Assembly (NCBI GenBank): GCA_003254905.1
Contig: QANU01007451.1
Span: 168,148-232,147 of the forward strand
Direction of reading: 5' to 3'
Origin: Nissolia schottii
Lineage: Eukaryota; Streptophyta; Magnoliopsida; Fabales; Fabaceae
DNA: 64,000 nt
Part shown: positions 33,635-44,647 of the stretch, one piece after another
Layout: every line of letters starts with the position of its first letter
Numbering within the stretch: the stretch's first letter is position 1
Program-made: the position numbers and the translations under genes
Notes under the pieces: generated by a model
Databases searched by the model: none
Seen by the model: only the letters and a program-made list of their open reading frames with translations
What the model was told of the DNA's origin: nothing

Positions 33635-34593
33635 CTGCTGGTGTAATCTGTAACTCTATCAGAAATTAGGAAAGCATAAGCTGTAAATTGGGCTATATCA
33701 CATTTTGAAAAGAACTGTGTGCTGAGATTTTTATCATGAAAAACTAATGTATTTTTGAGTTCGACACGAAAAATTGAGTGGGGATGTCAAGTTTATGATT
33801 TTTGGAGTCCCCAATGAATTTCTCAGCAAACAGGCAGAAAAAGGTGTTTTTAAGAAAAAGGGAAAAACGGGAAATTTTGAAAGTTGGGGCTGAAGAACTG
33901 GGTTTGTTTTCAGAAAATATGGGTTTAGAACTATCAAAAACCCTAAGGGCATGTCTTGGGTCCATCGGGTTTTTGAGAACTAAAATTCCCAAGAAAACAG
34001 GGTTTCTCGAGGACAAAACGGCAATTATGGGGGAAAAGGGGTAAAACAGGGATTTCGTGCAGTTAGGGTTAAAATCCGAATTTTTAAGCATGAAAAATGA
34101 TCTTAGGGCTATCAAAAACTTTTGGGTAAGGTCTTGGACCTCTCCGGTTTGTGATCACTAATTTCTGGCATAAAGCGGATGCCTATTTTGCTAGTTGTTG
34201 GAATTCTATGAGAGTTATGTTGGAAATGAATTAGAACATGAGACTATGAATTTTATGTGGTAGAAAGAAAAGAACCTAGGGCGTGACGTCACTAAGTCCC
34301 TAAATGACAGTGATAGCGCCAAGTGACATTCTTTGATGAGTCTGGTATCGTGAAAAGTGATAAAGATGATGATAAAGACATTTCCCGATCATTTTACCAT
34401 TCTTTGACGATCATGGTACTTTCGGTAGATTCACCATTTTTTGATGAGTATGGTGACAAGTCCAACTCTTGGAAATCCTGTCATTCCTGGAAGAGTTTGA
34501 CAGCTCCCCTCGTTATCCTTTGAAGAGGATAGTTAATCCCCCATTGGCTGGCTGATAATTCATGGGCTGAAGACCATTCAGGTTAAGCGCTGC

Positions 34594-36107
34594 TGATAAG
34601 TGCCCAAAATACACAATTTTCATCATTCAAAATGGCACTTATTCTCACATATTTTAAAGAATTATCTAATTAAATCTCTATGTTTTGTAGGTTTTAAATA
34701 TATTTTGAAGAATGGATGCAAGCATAATTAATTGAAGAATAATCCCATGAAGAAGGGAAGAAAAGGGCAGAATGGGAAAAGAGCTTAAAAGAGAAGATTC
34801 TGGACGAAGCGTCGCTCAGCGAGGAACAAGTCACCGCTCAGCGCATAAGGAAGAATCGCTCAGCGATGGAACCTGTATCGCTGAGCGAAAGTACGTCGGC
34901 AGCCACTTGCGTCGGCGCATTTATTGCGCCAGCTGGAGCCAACTCAGATTGCGGCGCCGCCCTGACACGACTTGACCGCCGCCCTGCAAAAGCTGCCGGA
35001 GCAATTAATGAAGCGCGTGAAGAGATAAGGCGCTGAGCGATTAAGCGCCGCCGCCCAGCGATNNNNNNNNNNNNNNNNNNNNNNNNNNNNNNNNNNNNNN
35101 NNNNNNNNNNNNNNNNNNNNNNNNNNNNNNNNNNNNNNNNNNNNNNNNNNNNNNNNNNNNNNNNNNNNNNNNNNNNNNNNNNNNNNNNNNNNNNNNNNNN
35201 NNNNNNNNNNNNNNNNNNNNNNNNNNNNNNNNNNNNNNNNNNNNNNNNNNNNNNNNNNNNNNNNNNNNNNNNNNNNNNNNNNNNNNNNNNNNNNNNNNNN
35301 NNNNNNNNNNNNNNNNNNNNNNNNNNNNNNNNNNNNNNNNNNNNNNNNNNNNNNNNNNNNNNNNNNNNNNNNNNNNNNNNNNNNNNNNNNNNNNNNNNNN
35401 NNNNNNNNNNNNNNNNNNNNNNNNNNNNNNNNNNNNNNNNNNNNNNNNNNNNNNNNNNNNNNNNNNNNNNNNNNNNNNNNNNNNNNNNNNNNNNNNNNNN
35501 NNNNNNNNNNNNNNNNNNNNNNNNNNNNNNNNNNNNNNNNNNNNNNNNNNNNNNNNNNNNNNNNNNNNNNNNNNNNNNNNNNNNNNNNNNNNNNNNNNNN
35601 NNNNNNNNNNNNNNNNNNNNNNNNNNNNNNNNNNNNNNNNNNNNNNNNNNNNNNNNNNNNNNNNNNNNNNNNNNNNNNNNNNNNNNNNNNNNNNNNNNNN
35701 NNNNNNNNNNNNNNNNNNNNNNNNNNNNNNNNNNNNNNNNNNNNNNNNNNNNNNNNNNNNNNNNNNNNNNNNNNCAACAAGCTCCGGAACTACCTCTGAT
35801 TTGTTTCCTATTTACTTTTTATGTCATTTATTTACTTATTTATTTAATTATCAAATTATCAAATCCTTCACTTTATTGTTTAATTAAATGAACTCAAGAA
35901 CGGTATTTTACAACTCCCTGTGGGATCGACCATACCCTATACTGCAAACGGATTCCTTTGGAATCTGAAAGCCGTAAAGTAGGTATGTATATAAATATTT
36001 AATTTGAACAGCAAAAGCGCAGACAAACTTTCAACTAGCTTGGCACAGTTGTGACAAAACCTAAGCTGTGTCAAGAATAGAGAAAGTGGTTAAAAAGGCT
36101 TTCATCA
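34594..36107 (+). mobile_element. Nested LTR element (TGATAAGTG…TTCATCA), contains a gap
   Basis: Inserted into the solo LTR with a 5-bp duplication GCTGC (34589-34593 and 36108-36112). The start TGATAAGTGCCCAAAATAC and the right part CTCCCTGTGGGATCGACC are typical of plant gypsy LTRs. Before the gap are several CGCTCAGCG / CGCTGAGCG units, which are self-complementary. Because of the gap it is open whether this is a solo LTR or a longer element. Confidence 0.8.
35063..35774. other. Assembly gap, 712 N
   Basis: Unknown bases within the nested LTR. The real length may differ. Palindromic CGCTCAGCG repeats just before it may have caused the break. Confidence 0.99.
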
Positions 36108-37005
36108 GCTGCCTGGTCAACAAAGGTACGGAGATGAGCAGGTTGCAGTTCTCTGGCCCTCAACTGCAAGGGAGAAGGACTTGAGTGCTTGAGTATATGT
36201 GATACCTGTGGTATATGTGATGAATATAATGCATGAGATGTATGTGCATGCTAGATGGCAAGGCATATTATGATAAGATTGAGGAATTGTCCCTAAGAGT
36301 TAGAATAGAGAACAGATGACATAGATAAGAAAAGATTAGTTTTCCCCAGTCACATAGTAAAACATAGATAAAGTTGCTCAGGCTTAGGGTGGAGTTTAAT
36401 AACGAGTAGGGGTTTCGTTTAACTGTGACACTTAGAGATCCCTGAGCGGCCTGAATTATAAATGAGAATAAGCAAATCCCCCAAAACCCAAGGTTTCCCA
36501 CTGAGAGCGCAATGTTCTCACCCCACTCATGTGTGACTTCAGGAGCAGATGTTGAGCAAGGAGCGAGCACCCCGATGGAGCAGTATCCGGAGGAGGCAAA
36601 CGAGGAGCTGGAGGGCCTGTATTAGACCGGAACCTTAGAGAACTAAGTCTATGTTTTGTAATATGATAATATGTATTTGTATGTGACCTCTATGATACCA
36701 TGTGTAACTGTTATGTGAATATATGACATGGACCACTTGCTCCTATGTTGATGTGAATATCGTGTATGCTTAATTACACTAGCTAACATGCTAATGTTAC
36801 CGCTCGCAATATACGCTATAACGTGACTAAAGGCTCCTAGTTTACTTTATGCAGCATATAAGAAAAGTTTAAATTGGTCCATAATTTTTCGTAACCTTAT
36901 TTTGAATACATAAAATGGGACTAAGTAGTATCCCCACCAAAGTAGATAACAACTTAGTGGGTAAGTTTGCGACTTAAGCGTAAACTAGCTAGCTAGGGTG
37001 TTACA

Positions 37006-37194
37006 TTACTCATGCGGAGCTCATGGGTATTTATCATGGCTTGCTCTTGGCCTGGGAAATTGGCTGTAAAAGAGTGAAGGTGGATGTGGATTCTAAAATG
37101 AGTTTAGCTCTTGTGATTGGGAATGTTTCTATTCTTCACGCCGAAGCAAATGTGGTTAATAGTATCAAGAGTATTCTCCAGAGGGATTGGGAGG
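37006..37194 (+). mobile_element. LINE RNase H relic, middle part
   Basis: Continues 32631 in frame: THAELMGIYHGLLLAWEIGC, KVDVDSKMSLAL, then ILQRDWEV, up to the next insertion at 37195. The AELxGxxxGLxLAW and DS motifs belong to the RNase H of plant LINEs. Confidence 0.85.
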
Positions 37195-38735
37195 TGATAG
37201 GTGTATTTTGTACCCTATTTTATTATTCGATAATTGAACATTGTATACTAAAAATGTGTAATTTTAATGTTTAATTAATATGTTTTGCACATTATCCTCT
37301 TTTGTGAGAAATTGAGAAAAATGCAATTTTAAGCACTACTTTATCTTAAAATTTAATGTGTAGATTTCTTTTGTTCTTTTTTTAGTTTTCTATTTTAATT
37401 GCAGAAAATAAATTGTCAACAGGATCATTGAAGATTTGAAGGAGATTTAATAAGATATAAATTTCAAAGAGGAGATTTGAAGAGAAGATTGAGACCAATA
37501 AATTCAAGATTAAATTCAAATTCAAAAAGATTTGGTCAAAGATTTGCTGAGGATTTTTAATGCTGACTTTGCCACGGATTTTGCGCCAGGATGGAGATTG
37601 AATCTTGATTTGACCTCAACTACAAAGTTGTAGATCTATCTCTTAGCTTTAATTGGAGATTTGAATCACCTCAATCTGATATTGGTAGTCGAAGTTATCG
37701 CGATTTTACTAACTGTTGTGCTGAAAGTGCGGGATTTACTCCCACTTTAGGCCTATCCTCTAAAAATAAATATCCTCTCTCAACAACTTGAAGAGAACTT
37801 GATACTCAGCCTCCACTTTTATTTTTTGCACTTTTCTCTTTTCTTTTATGCACTTTAGGTTGATGTTAGTAGTGCTTAATTCTTAATTCTTCAAGGATTT
37901 GCGAATTTCTCCCGTTATTGCATTCAGGTTTTGTCACTTTAATTCTCTATTATTTTTCCACTCTCTTATTCTTTATTTATTATGAGTTTTTATCTTTCAC
38001 CCATGAAGGAGTAATTTCGTAATATTTTGCATGCGATAACTCTAGATTAGGATTAATTTGAGGTCTTGTGCTTAATATTTATTCATGATTTGTTCCGCCT
38101 GTGATTAATAATATAGCGATTGCATGTTATTGGTTAGGGTTAATTCTAGGTTGATTGATCTTGACGATTGTAGGATTTATTGATTTAGGATTTTGGAACT
38201 TTTTGGGAAACTAATTAGATTGATTGTAGGATTTATTGATTTAGGATTTTGGAACTTTTTGGGAAACTAATTAGATTTAATTAGGTTGTGCAATTGGAAC
38301 ATAATTGATATAGGTTTTTAATGCTGAGATCTTAGTTTTAATTCCTATATTAATAAATGCTTAGGGGATTGACGATCATAGTCTCTTAGGTGAATTGCGC
38401 ATTAGTTAGAGATTTCAACTAATAAACAACATCCCTCTTATGAATAATTAATTAGGAACCAATGACAATTAATCCTTGATCTAGAAACACTGTATGCAGG
38501 ATATTGCTTTTTTTTATCATTGTTAACTGACTGTTATTTTGCTTTCTTTTTATTATTATTCTTCAATCCAAACCCCCCTTTTTAATTGCAATTTTAATTG
38601 GTTCTAATTGCTTCTAATTGCTTCATTGAGAGACGACCTAGGTTAGCCCCCGTTACTATGTTTTTGGGGTTAATTTAGTTTTCTAAAGTATTATTTGATA
38701 TCGCACTGAAATTAACGACGTTTTGGTGTGTGTTA
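37195..38735 (+). mobile_element. Solo LTR inside the LINE relic
   Basis: 1541 bp starting TGATAGGTGTATTTTG and ending GTGTGTTA, flanked by GGAGG on both sides (37190-37194, 38736-38740). Removing it restores the LINE text DWEV-HFNHIFRKS. Internal AGAGACGACCTAGGTTAGCC resembles the 3' part of plant LTRs. A 55-bp stretch near 38160-38275 is tandemly duplicated. A fossil. Confidence 0.75.
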
Positions 38736-38740
38736 GGAGG

Positions 38741-38960
38741 TCCACTTTAATCATATATTTAGAAAGTCTTAACAGATATGTTGATTGCTTGGCGCATTTT
38801 GGCCATTCTTTGAACCTTAGGGTTTCTCGTTTTGTTTCCTCTTGCTTGTTTGGGTTCCTTCTTATGGGATGATGTCACAGGGGTGGCTTTTTGTAGGGGG
38901 TTAGTCTTCTTTCTTCTTGTTTTTTAGGTGCTTCGCACCCTGTTGTTTCCCAATACACAC
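38741..38960 (+). mobile_element. LINE RNase H relic, last part and 3' end
   Basis: Reads HFNHIFRKS and then, one frame over, NRYVDCLAHFGHSLN, the usual end of plant LINE ORF2 RNase H. It is followed by a GGTGCTTCGCACCC hairpin typical of LINE 3' ends and a short ACACAC tract. A decayed 5'-truncated copy. Confidence 0.8.
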
Positions 38961-39118
38961 ACACATACATTCCCTACCAAAATAGCTAATAATTTGCCAA
39001 ATCAAATCATACCCGATATTTAGTATAAATGGAAAGATACACCTAATCAACTAAAAGTTAGCATCAATCATTTCTTATTTTATAGCAAATTGTTTCCTAT
39101 TTTAGAGCCTTGATTGGG

Positions 39119-40384
39119 TTGAAAACAATAAAATTATATTTCTTATATACATTTCATATTTTCACTATTTTCTTAACGAAATCATTAAAACAAGAGAAAA
39201 GGAAAATAAATAAAAAATGATAACAGAAACAAGAAATCAATAATAATATTGTACGAATTAACTAGTAAAAAAAGATTAAAAATGTTAGAAATAAAAAAAT
39301 TTAGTTTGATATTTGTATTAATTTCTTGTATTTGTTTTTTGTATTAAATTATTAAATTATTACTTATAAAGATACTTTATCCTATATTATGAATAAAAAG
39401 GACAGCTTTGTCACCAAATATTTTTAAGACACTTATTAATAATTTAAAAAATTAAAGTTATTGTATAAAAGTAAATATTTTTAATCATTTAATATTAAAT
39501 ATTTATAATTTTATTTTAAATAATTTAATCATTTAATACTTGTTTGATAAGTGCTTTTAATATGCTTCTCGGTGTAAAAAAAATCTTATACGTTCAGTCA
39601 ATTACATGTTACTATTATTCAGTAAAATTAATTAAATTTTTTTTTTTTGTGTGCGGGAATTAATCATCTTTGTTTATGCAATCATAATTAGAAGACTCTA
39701 CAATTAAACTCAATAACAAATCCATTGATATCGAATAAAAGAATGTAAGGTAACACAAATTGTTTTCAAATATTAAAGACAGCAACATATATTAATCATA
39801 TGATTATAGTAGAACAATAATGCTCCATTTTAATATTCTGTCTAATCTTTTATAATTATGCTGCTGTCTTGTGTGATAAAGACATGAAGCTATAATGAAA
39901 CACAAAGTAAGAAATCTTACTTGTCCAATATTTAAAATCTATCCAACGAACCGTTACAATTCAATTTTCCTAATATATTTTTTTTCTCTTTTTTATTCTT
40001 TATTTTTTTTCTTCTGGTCCTATTTTTCATTTTTTTTCATTTTCATCTTATTTTATATGAATGTAAGAGTTTTGATTTTCGTTTTTAATATATTCATTGT
40101 TTTTTATTTTTCAAAATTTTGTGCATGTGTGTAAGAAAGTTTCTGTATGTCTAGTTGGTCAAAAATTTGTTTATGTCTATAAAAAAAGTTTGTACATTCT
40201 TATTCAAAAGTTTGTCATTGTAAGTACAAAAGTTTTTCTTTTACTTCATCTTAATTTTCACTTATGTTTTCGTTATATTTTTTTGTGTTTGGTTGTTCAA
40301 AAAATTATATATATACTTTGAAATATTTGTTATTTGATTTAGTTCGTATTTAAAAAACTTTTATGCATACATGTAAAAAAAAAT

Positions 40385-40422
<38 letters not shown>

Positions 40423-40526
40423 AATTTATACACTCAATAATATCGCTTTGTAAATCATGAGTTATGAACAAGGTTAACATCTGTATAAAATAAGTCTCCT
40501 CTACAACCGCAGAAAGAACAAGGAAG
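39119..40526 (+). repeat. Copy C of the UGT-upstream segment, UGT-3 promoter region
   Basis: From GAAAACAATAAAATTATATT onward it matches copy B plus the following UGT-2 upstream sequence, without the 26939-28368 insert. It contains an (AT)n run (40386-40424) and a TATAAAA at 40484-40490, 37 bp before the ATG. It also shows the empty site of the Pack-MULE near 39475. Confidence 0.85.
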
Positions 40527-41945
40527 ATGGGTGAGAGTAAGATGAAGAAGAATGCACATCTGATCTTGATTCCTTCACCGGGGGTCGGCCACATTGCTCC
40601 AGCCCTTGAATTCGCACATCTCCTAATCAGCCGTGTCGATCACCTTTCCATCACTGTCCTCAGCAGTAAGAACCCACCAGCTCCCTCTGCTGATTCATAC
40701 ACTAGATCAGCTTTGGCCTCACAACCAAAGATCCAACTCGTTGTTCTCCCTGAAGTGGAACCACCTCCAGAGGAGATAATACTAATAGCCGGAGAGCTCT
40801 ACCTCTTGACCTACATTGAGAGCCTCGTACCCCATGTCAAGGTCGCCATACAGGGCATTTTATCATCACTTCCTAACTCCTCTGAACCAAACCCAGTAGT
40901 TGGTTTGGTCCTGGATTTCTTCTGTGTTCCCATGATTGATGTGGGAGAGGAGCTGGGCATCCCTTGTTATTTGTTTATGACATCAAATATGGGGTTTTTG
41001 AGTTTCGTGCTTTCCCTTCAGGAGCGTCGAATTGAGGATGCGTTCGATGATTCCGATCCCGATCTGTCCATTCCGGGTATCCCCAAGCTAGTTCCTGCAA
41101 GGGTTTTGCCCGTTGCTTCATTTAACAGAGATGGTGGGTATTCTGCCTATTATAAGCTTGCGCAGAGGTTCAGAGACACCAAAGGCATTCTTGTTAATAC
41201 CTTTTCGGAGTTGGAGCAATATGGTATTGATGCATTATCTGATGCCAAAGCTCCTCCTATCTATCCGATTGGTCCTTTGATCGACCTCAAAGGCCGGCAC
41301 AATCCAAATTCAGACCAAGCCCTGCGTGACAGCATACTGAAATGGCTAGATGAGCAGCCACCTTCCTCTGTTGTTTTTCTGTGTTTTGGGAGTAGGGGAA
41401 GCTTTGGTCCATCTCAAACAAGAGAAATAGCGCTGGGGCTTGAGCGTAGTGGAGTTAGGTTCTTGTGGGCCATGCGTTCTCCTCCAACCAAAGCCGGCGA
41501 TGAGAAAGCCTTACCGGAAGGGTTCTTAGAATGGATGGAAGGTAGGGGAATGATGTGTGAGTGGGCACCCCAGGTTGATGTTCTGGCACACAGGGCCATT
41601 GGTGGGTTTGTCTCTCACTGTGGTTGGAACTCTTGTTTGGAGAGCCTGTGGTTTGGGGTGCCAATATTGACATGGCCTATCGATGGAGAACAGCAGCTGA
41701 ATGCTTTTAGGTTGGTGAGGGAATCGGGATTGGCAGTGGAGCTGAGAGTGGATTACAGGGCTGGTAGTGATCTTGTAAAGGCAGATGAGATACAGGGAGG
41801 GCTGAAACACTTGATGGACAGAGACAATGTGGTGCAAGACAAGGTTCGAGGGATGAAAGAGATGGCAAGGAAAGCCGTCCTCAGTGGTGGGTCTTCTTTC
41901 ATCTCTGTTGGGGAACTGATTGATGATATGATAGGCAGCAGCTGA
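40527..41945 (+). CDS. UGT71-type UDP-glycosyltransferase, UGT-3
   Basis: Intronless, 472 residues, full frame. The GT-B layout is clear: PSPGVGHI with catalytic His22, GLVLDFF with Asp130, the linker LIDLKGRHNPNSDQ, KWLDEQPPSSVVFLCFGS, and a PSPG box WAPQVDVLAH…SHCGWNSCLESLWFGVP…EQQ. It would glycosylate a small cytosolic acceptor; the acceptor is unknown. Two places differ from UGT-2: residues 49-54, where KNPPAPS replaces KFPLTPF, a change also away from UGT-1 and UGT-4; and WPIDGEQQ instead of WPIYAEQQ at the end of the donor box. The first lies in the acceptor-binding N-domain and could alter substrate choice (inference). Its promoter is shared with UGT-2. Confidence 0.94.
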   Translation: MGESKMKKNAHLILIPSPGVGHIAPALEFAHLLISRVDHLSITVLSSKNPPAPSADSYTRSALASQPKIQLVVLPEVEPPPEEIILIAGELYLLTYIESLVPHVKVAIQGILSSLPNSSEPNPVVGLVLDFFCVPMIDVGEELGIPCYLFMTSNMGFLSFVLSLQERRIEDAFDDSDPDLSIPGIPKLVPARVLPVASFNRDGGYSAYYKLAQRFRDTKGILVNTFSELEQYGIDALSDAKAPPIYPIGPLIDLKGRHNPNSDQALRDSILKWLDEQPPSSVVFLCFGSRGSFGPSQTREIALGLERSGVRFLWAMRSPPTKAGDEKALPEGFLEWMEGRGMMCEWAPQVDVLAHRAIGGFVSHCGWNSCLESLWFGVPILTWPIDGEQQLNAFRLVRESGLAVELRVDYRAGSDLVKADEIQGGLKHLMDRDNVVQDKVRGMKEMARKAVLSGGSSFISVGELIDDMIGSS

Positions 41946-42388
41946 TAACCGATGTAGCATTTCGTACATGGAGTTGCTCCTTGCTTAGAATCACTGAATA
42001 AAGAAGCTAATTATTTTGGTTTCTGTGACCCGTGTAAGCCACTATTTCCTCAAGCAAGATTATCATATTGTAATTAGAAAATGTTGACTGCAGTAAGTTG
42101 AAATGTTGAATATTGAAACTGTAGCTGTTTGTGTATACAAATGCGCTTGAGCAACTGTGGCCCCTATTCCTGTCGTTTTTATGCTTTTCTCTCTCGCTGT
42201 TCTTTTTATTTTATTTTATTTTTTGAGTTTTAATGATTCTGTTAATTTCACACTGTAATTAGTTGCACTATCTTTACAATTTTTGTATTTGATAAAGGAT
42301 GGTGCTGCAATTGTTATCAGATATGACAGCAAATGACATCTAAGCTGGAAGTTAGGAGGTTAGTTACAGCAATAACTGTCAGTAGTTA

Positions 42389-42465
42389 CTCCCTCATTTT
42401 ATTTTATTTTTGTTACTCATCCACTTTGAGTTGTGTGTGTGGGTGGGAAAAATATGAAAGTACGA
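42389..42465 (+). mobile_element. Truncated Stowaway-like MITE downstream of UGT-3
   Basis: Left end CTCCCTCATTTTATTTTA after TA, identical in type to 30550-30880, breaking off into unrelated sequence at about 42465. This breakpoint also marks where the UGT-2 and UGT-3 downstream flanks stop matching. Confidence 0.65.
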
Positions 42466-43710
42466 AAAAAGAGAATTTGCGTGAATTACCAACTCAATCC
42501 TCTAAGAAACTTAAATTACTCAATGAATCGAAGAATTTGTGGTGTATTAACTCCTTTCCGGGAAAATTCTCAAAGTTTAGCTCAAGATTTTGACATAATC
42601 AAGAGAAAAACCGAGAATTAAGTGGGCCGGAGTTGTCGGCAAATGTGGAAGCAAACGATGGATTAAAGAAGAAGGATCAGACCATGTGAAGATTTCATAA
42701 CTTAGTAGAAATGAAAGAAGAAAGCTGAAGAAAATGGAGCTTTCATACTAAATTTCCACTTGGGATTAATCTAGAATTGATTACAGGAGGTAAAGCAAAA
42801 AAGTTGGGAGTTTCTAGCTATTGCTGTTGTTACTTGTAGCTAGTCTATTTACAGAATAAATCATGTCTCTAATTTAGAGCATCTAACTAACACTACAGCT
42901 GTCATCTAACTAATTAACAAACTAAATACCAATTAACTACTTCGTCCTTTCTCATGTTGGATTGAGGTGGCTTCAGCCTTGTCATTTTGGGCTGGACCTT
43001 CACCCCTTTTTGTTGCTTGTGCAAGCTGGGCTCGAGCTTCACTAAGGCCTAGTGAGTAGGGAGGAGTCCAATATGTCTAATACATCTTGTAACGACACAA
43101 AGATCATTACTGACATGTAAGATACTAGTTTCCTTACGAAAGTCTCTTAGAACACTATTTTGTTTGTTTGTAAAAATATGATTTTTAACTTTAATTAAGC
43201 AACAACTAAAACTTTCTTTTTTGAATAAACATAAACTCTTTCAATTATTACTTTGAAAATATAAACATTATTATACATAAAAAATATGCGACACTATTCA
43301 AATATCACACCAATATACAATTGGAACACTCTAAACACTGACTCAATTATAAAATAAAACAAAGTCTAATATATTCCTATAGATAGTTTCACCAGCAATA
43401 GTATAAGTTTGTTCAACTAAAGAAAATTAATAATGGTATTTATGTATACAAGTCAATGACTATAAGCCTACATGTCTGGGATCATTGAAAAAAAAGATTT
43501 GTCATGAGAAAAAATTATGACTACTATAGTACCCGCATGATATGTAACATAAATAATTCTTGTATATTACTTGATACGTATAGTAATATGTTTAAAGAAA
43601 AGTTCATAAACAATGTAAGAAATGTATTATACATGTACTGTAAATGTATTATTATTTTTATATAAAATAAATAAAAGAAAGTATATAGGTCATAAATACT
43701 ATATAATGCC
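42466..43710 (+). other. Non-coding stretch, possible LTR pieces
   Basis: No gene recognised. Near 43093 the words TGTAACGACACAAAG and TACGAAAGTCTCTTAGAACA resemble the end of the solo LTR at 56638, suggesting a small relic of that family. Confidence 0.4.
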
Positions 43711-43944
43711 CAAAAATACTACATGTACACGGTACACCCAATTTCATACATCCATACATACACCATTAATAATGCACAAATTTTATTCTCATGAGTGCAC
43801 AAACATTACAAACTTGTAAATGATACTCTCAATTATATTTAATTAAGTGCACAGACATTACATGAGTTAAAACACAAACTTTATGTATATAAGTACGAGG
43901 TGTATGTATAGTGTGTGATTTTTGGTGTACGTGTAGCAGAACTC
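43711..43944. mobile_element. Small MITE of the TACATGTACACC family
   Basis: 234 bp between the perfect 10-bp repeats ATATAATGCC (43701-43710 and 43945-43954). The ends CAAAAATACTACATGTACAC and, inverted, GAGTTCTGCTACACGTACAC match those of the 1.4 kb element at 26939-28368. No coding capacity. Confidence 0.85.
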
Positions 43945-43954
43945 ATATAATGCC

Positions 43955-44647
43955 TATAGCCAGACCAAGTAAAGGTACAGGGAAAACTTGTAAAAAATTT
44001 AGGATGTGTGCTGAAAAGAATAAGAAAACATAGAAATTCTTTTTAGATAATTTATGGCTACTACCATATACATTAATATAGACGAGTACTACTAGATAGT
44101 TATAATTATAAGGATTTATTAAGTAACGATTAGCTTTAAAATAGTAACAATCATAATTTTACTTTACAATTGATATAAGTTCATTCATATTCACTCAAAG
44201 TTTTAGGATATCAAATATAAATAAAAGGGGGGGAAGAGGGAGAGGGGCTCAACGCTAAAATAGGGAGGCAACAACAGCAATCCCTTGGCTCTTCGTTGAA
44301 AAAACACAGAGAAAAAACGGCAAAACCCAAATGATTTTTTTTTTAATTTATTTAAGAGACAATTTGATATGACTAATAAAATTTGATAGTATAAGTCTTA
44401 ATAATATATTTTTTTAATGGTATAAGATTTGGTTAACGTTTAACACAGTACATTGTTTGGTTTTTTTGTACATAACGTTTTTTGGCATCACATTTTAAAA
44501 AATTATCTAAATATCTGAAAAATATTCTTTTAAGTCAAAGACATAATTTTGTGTTTTCCGATTTAAACTCAAACAATTGCAGCTTAACTTAGATCTCTTA
44601 ACACGGGGCGCAATCTTTTGGTCTTTTATGAACTTATTCAATATCCA
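43955..44647 (+). other. AT-rich intergenic sequence
   Basis: No gene, RNA or clear element seen. Contains a purine run AAAAGGGGGGGAAGAGGGAG near 44224. Confidence 0.4.

Larger units (their letters stand above)
32632..37005 (+). mobile_element. Solo LTR, Ty3/gypsy type, with a nested LTR
   Basis: Starts TGTAACATCTCGC, ends AGGGTGTTACA, and is flanked by the perfect 5-bp duplication TTACT (32627-32631 and 37006-37010). Without the nested element at 34594-36107 it is about 2.85 kb. It has a TATA-like CCTATAAATACC near 33205. It splits a LINE RNase H frame. Same lineage as the LTRs at 1, 7806 and 59037. A fossil. Confidence 0.9.

Noticed and set aside
35063-35774. Long frame made of unknown residues
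   Set aside because: It is the assembly gap and carries no information.
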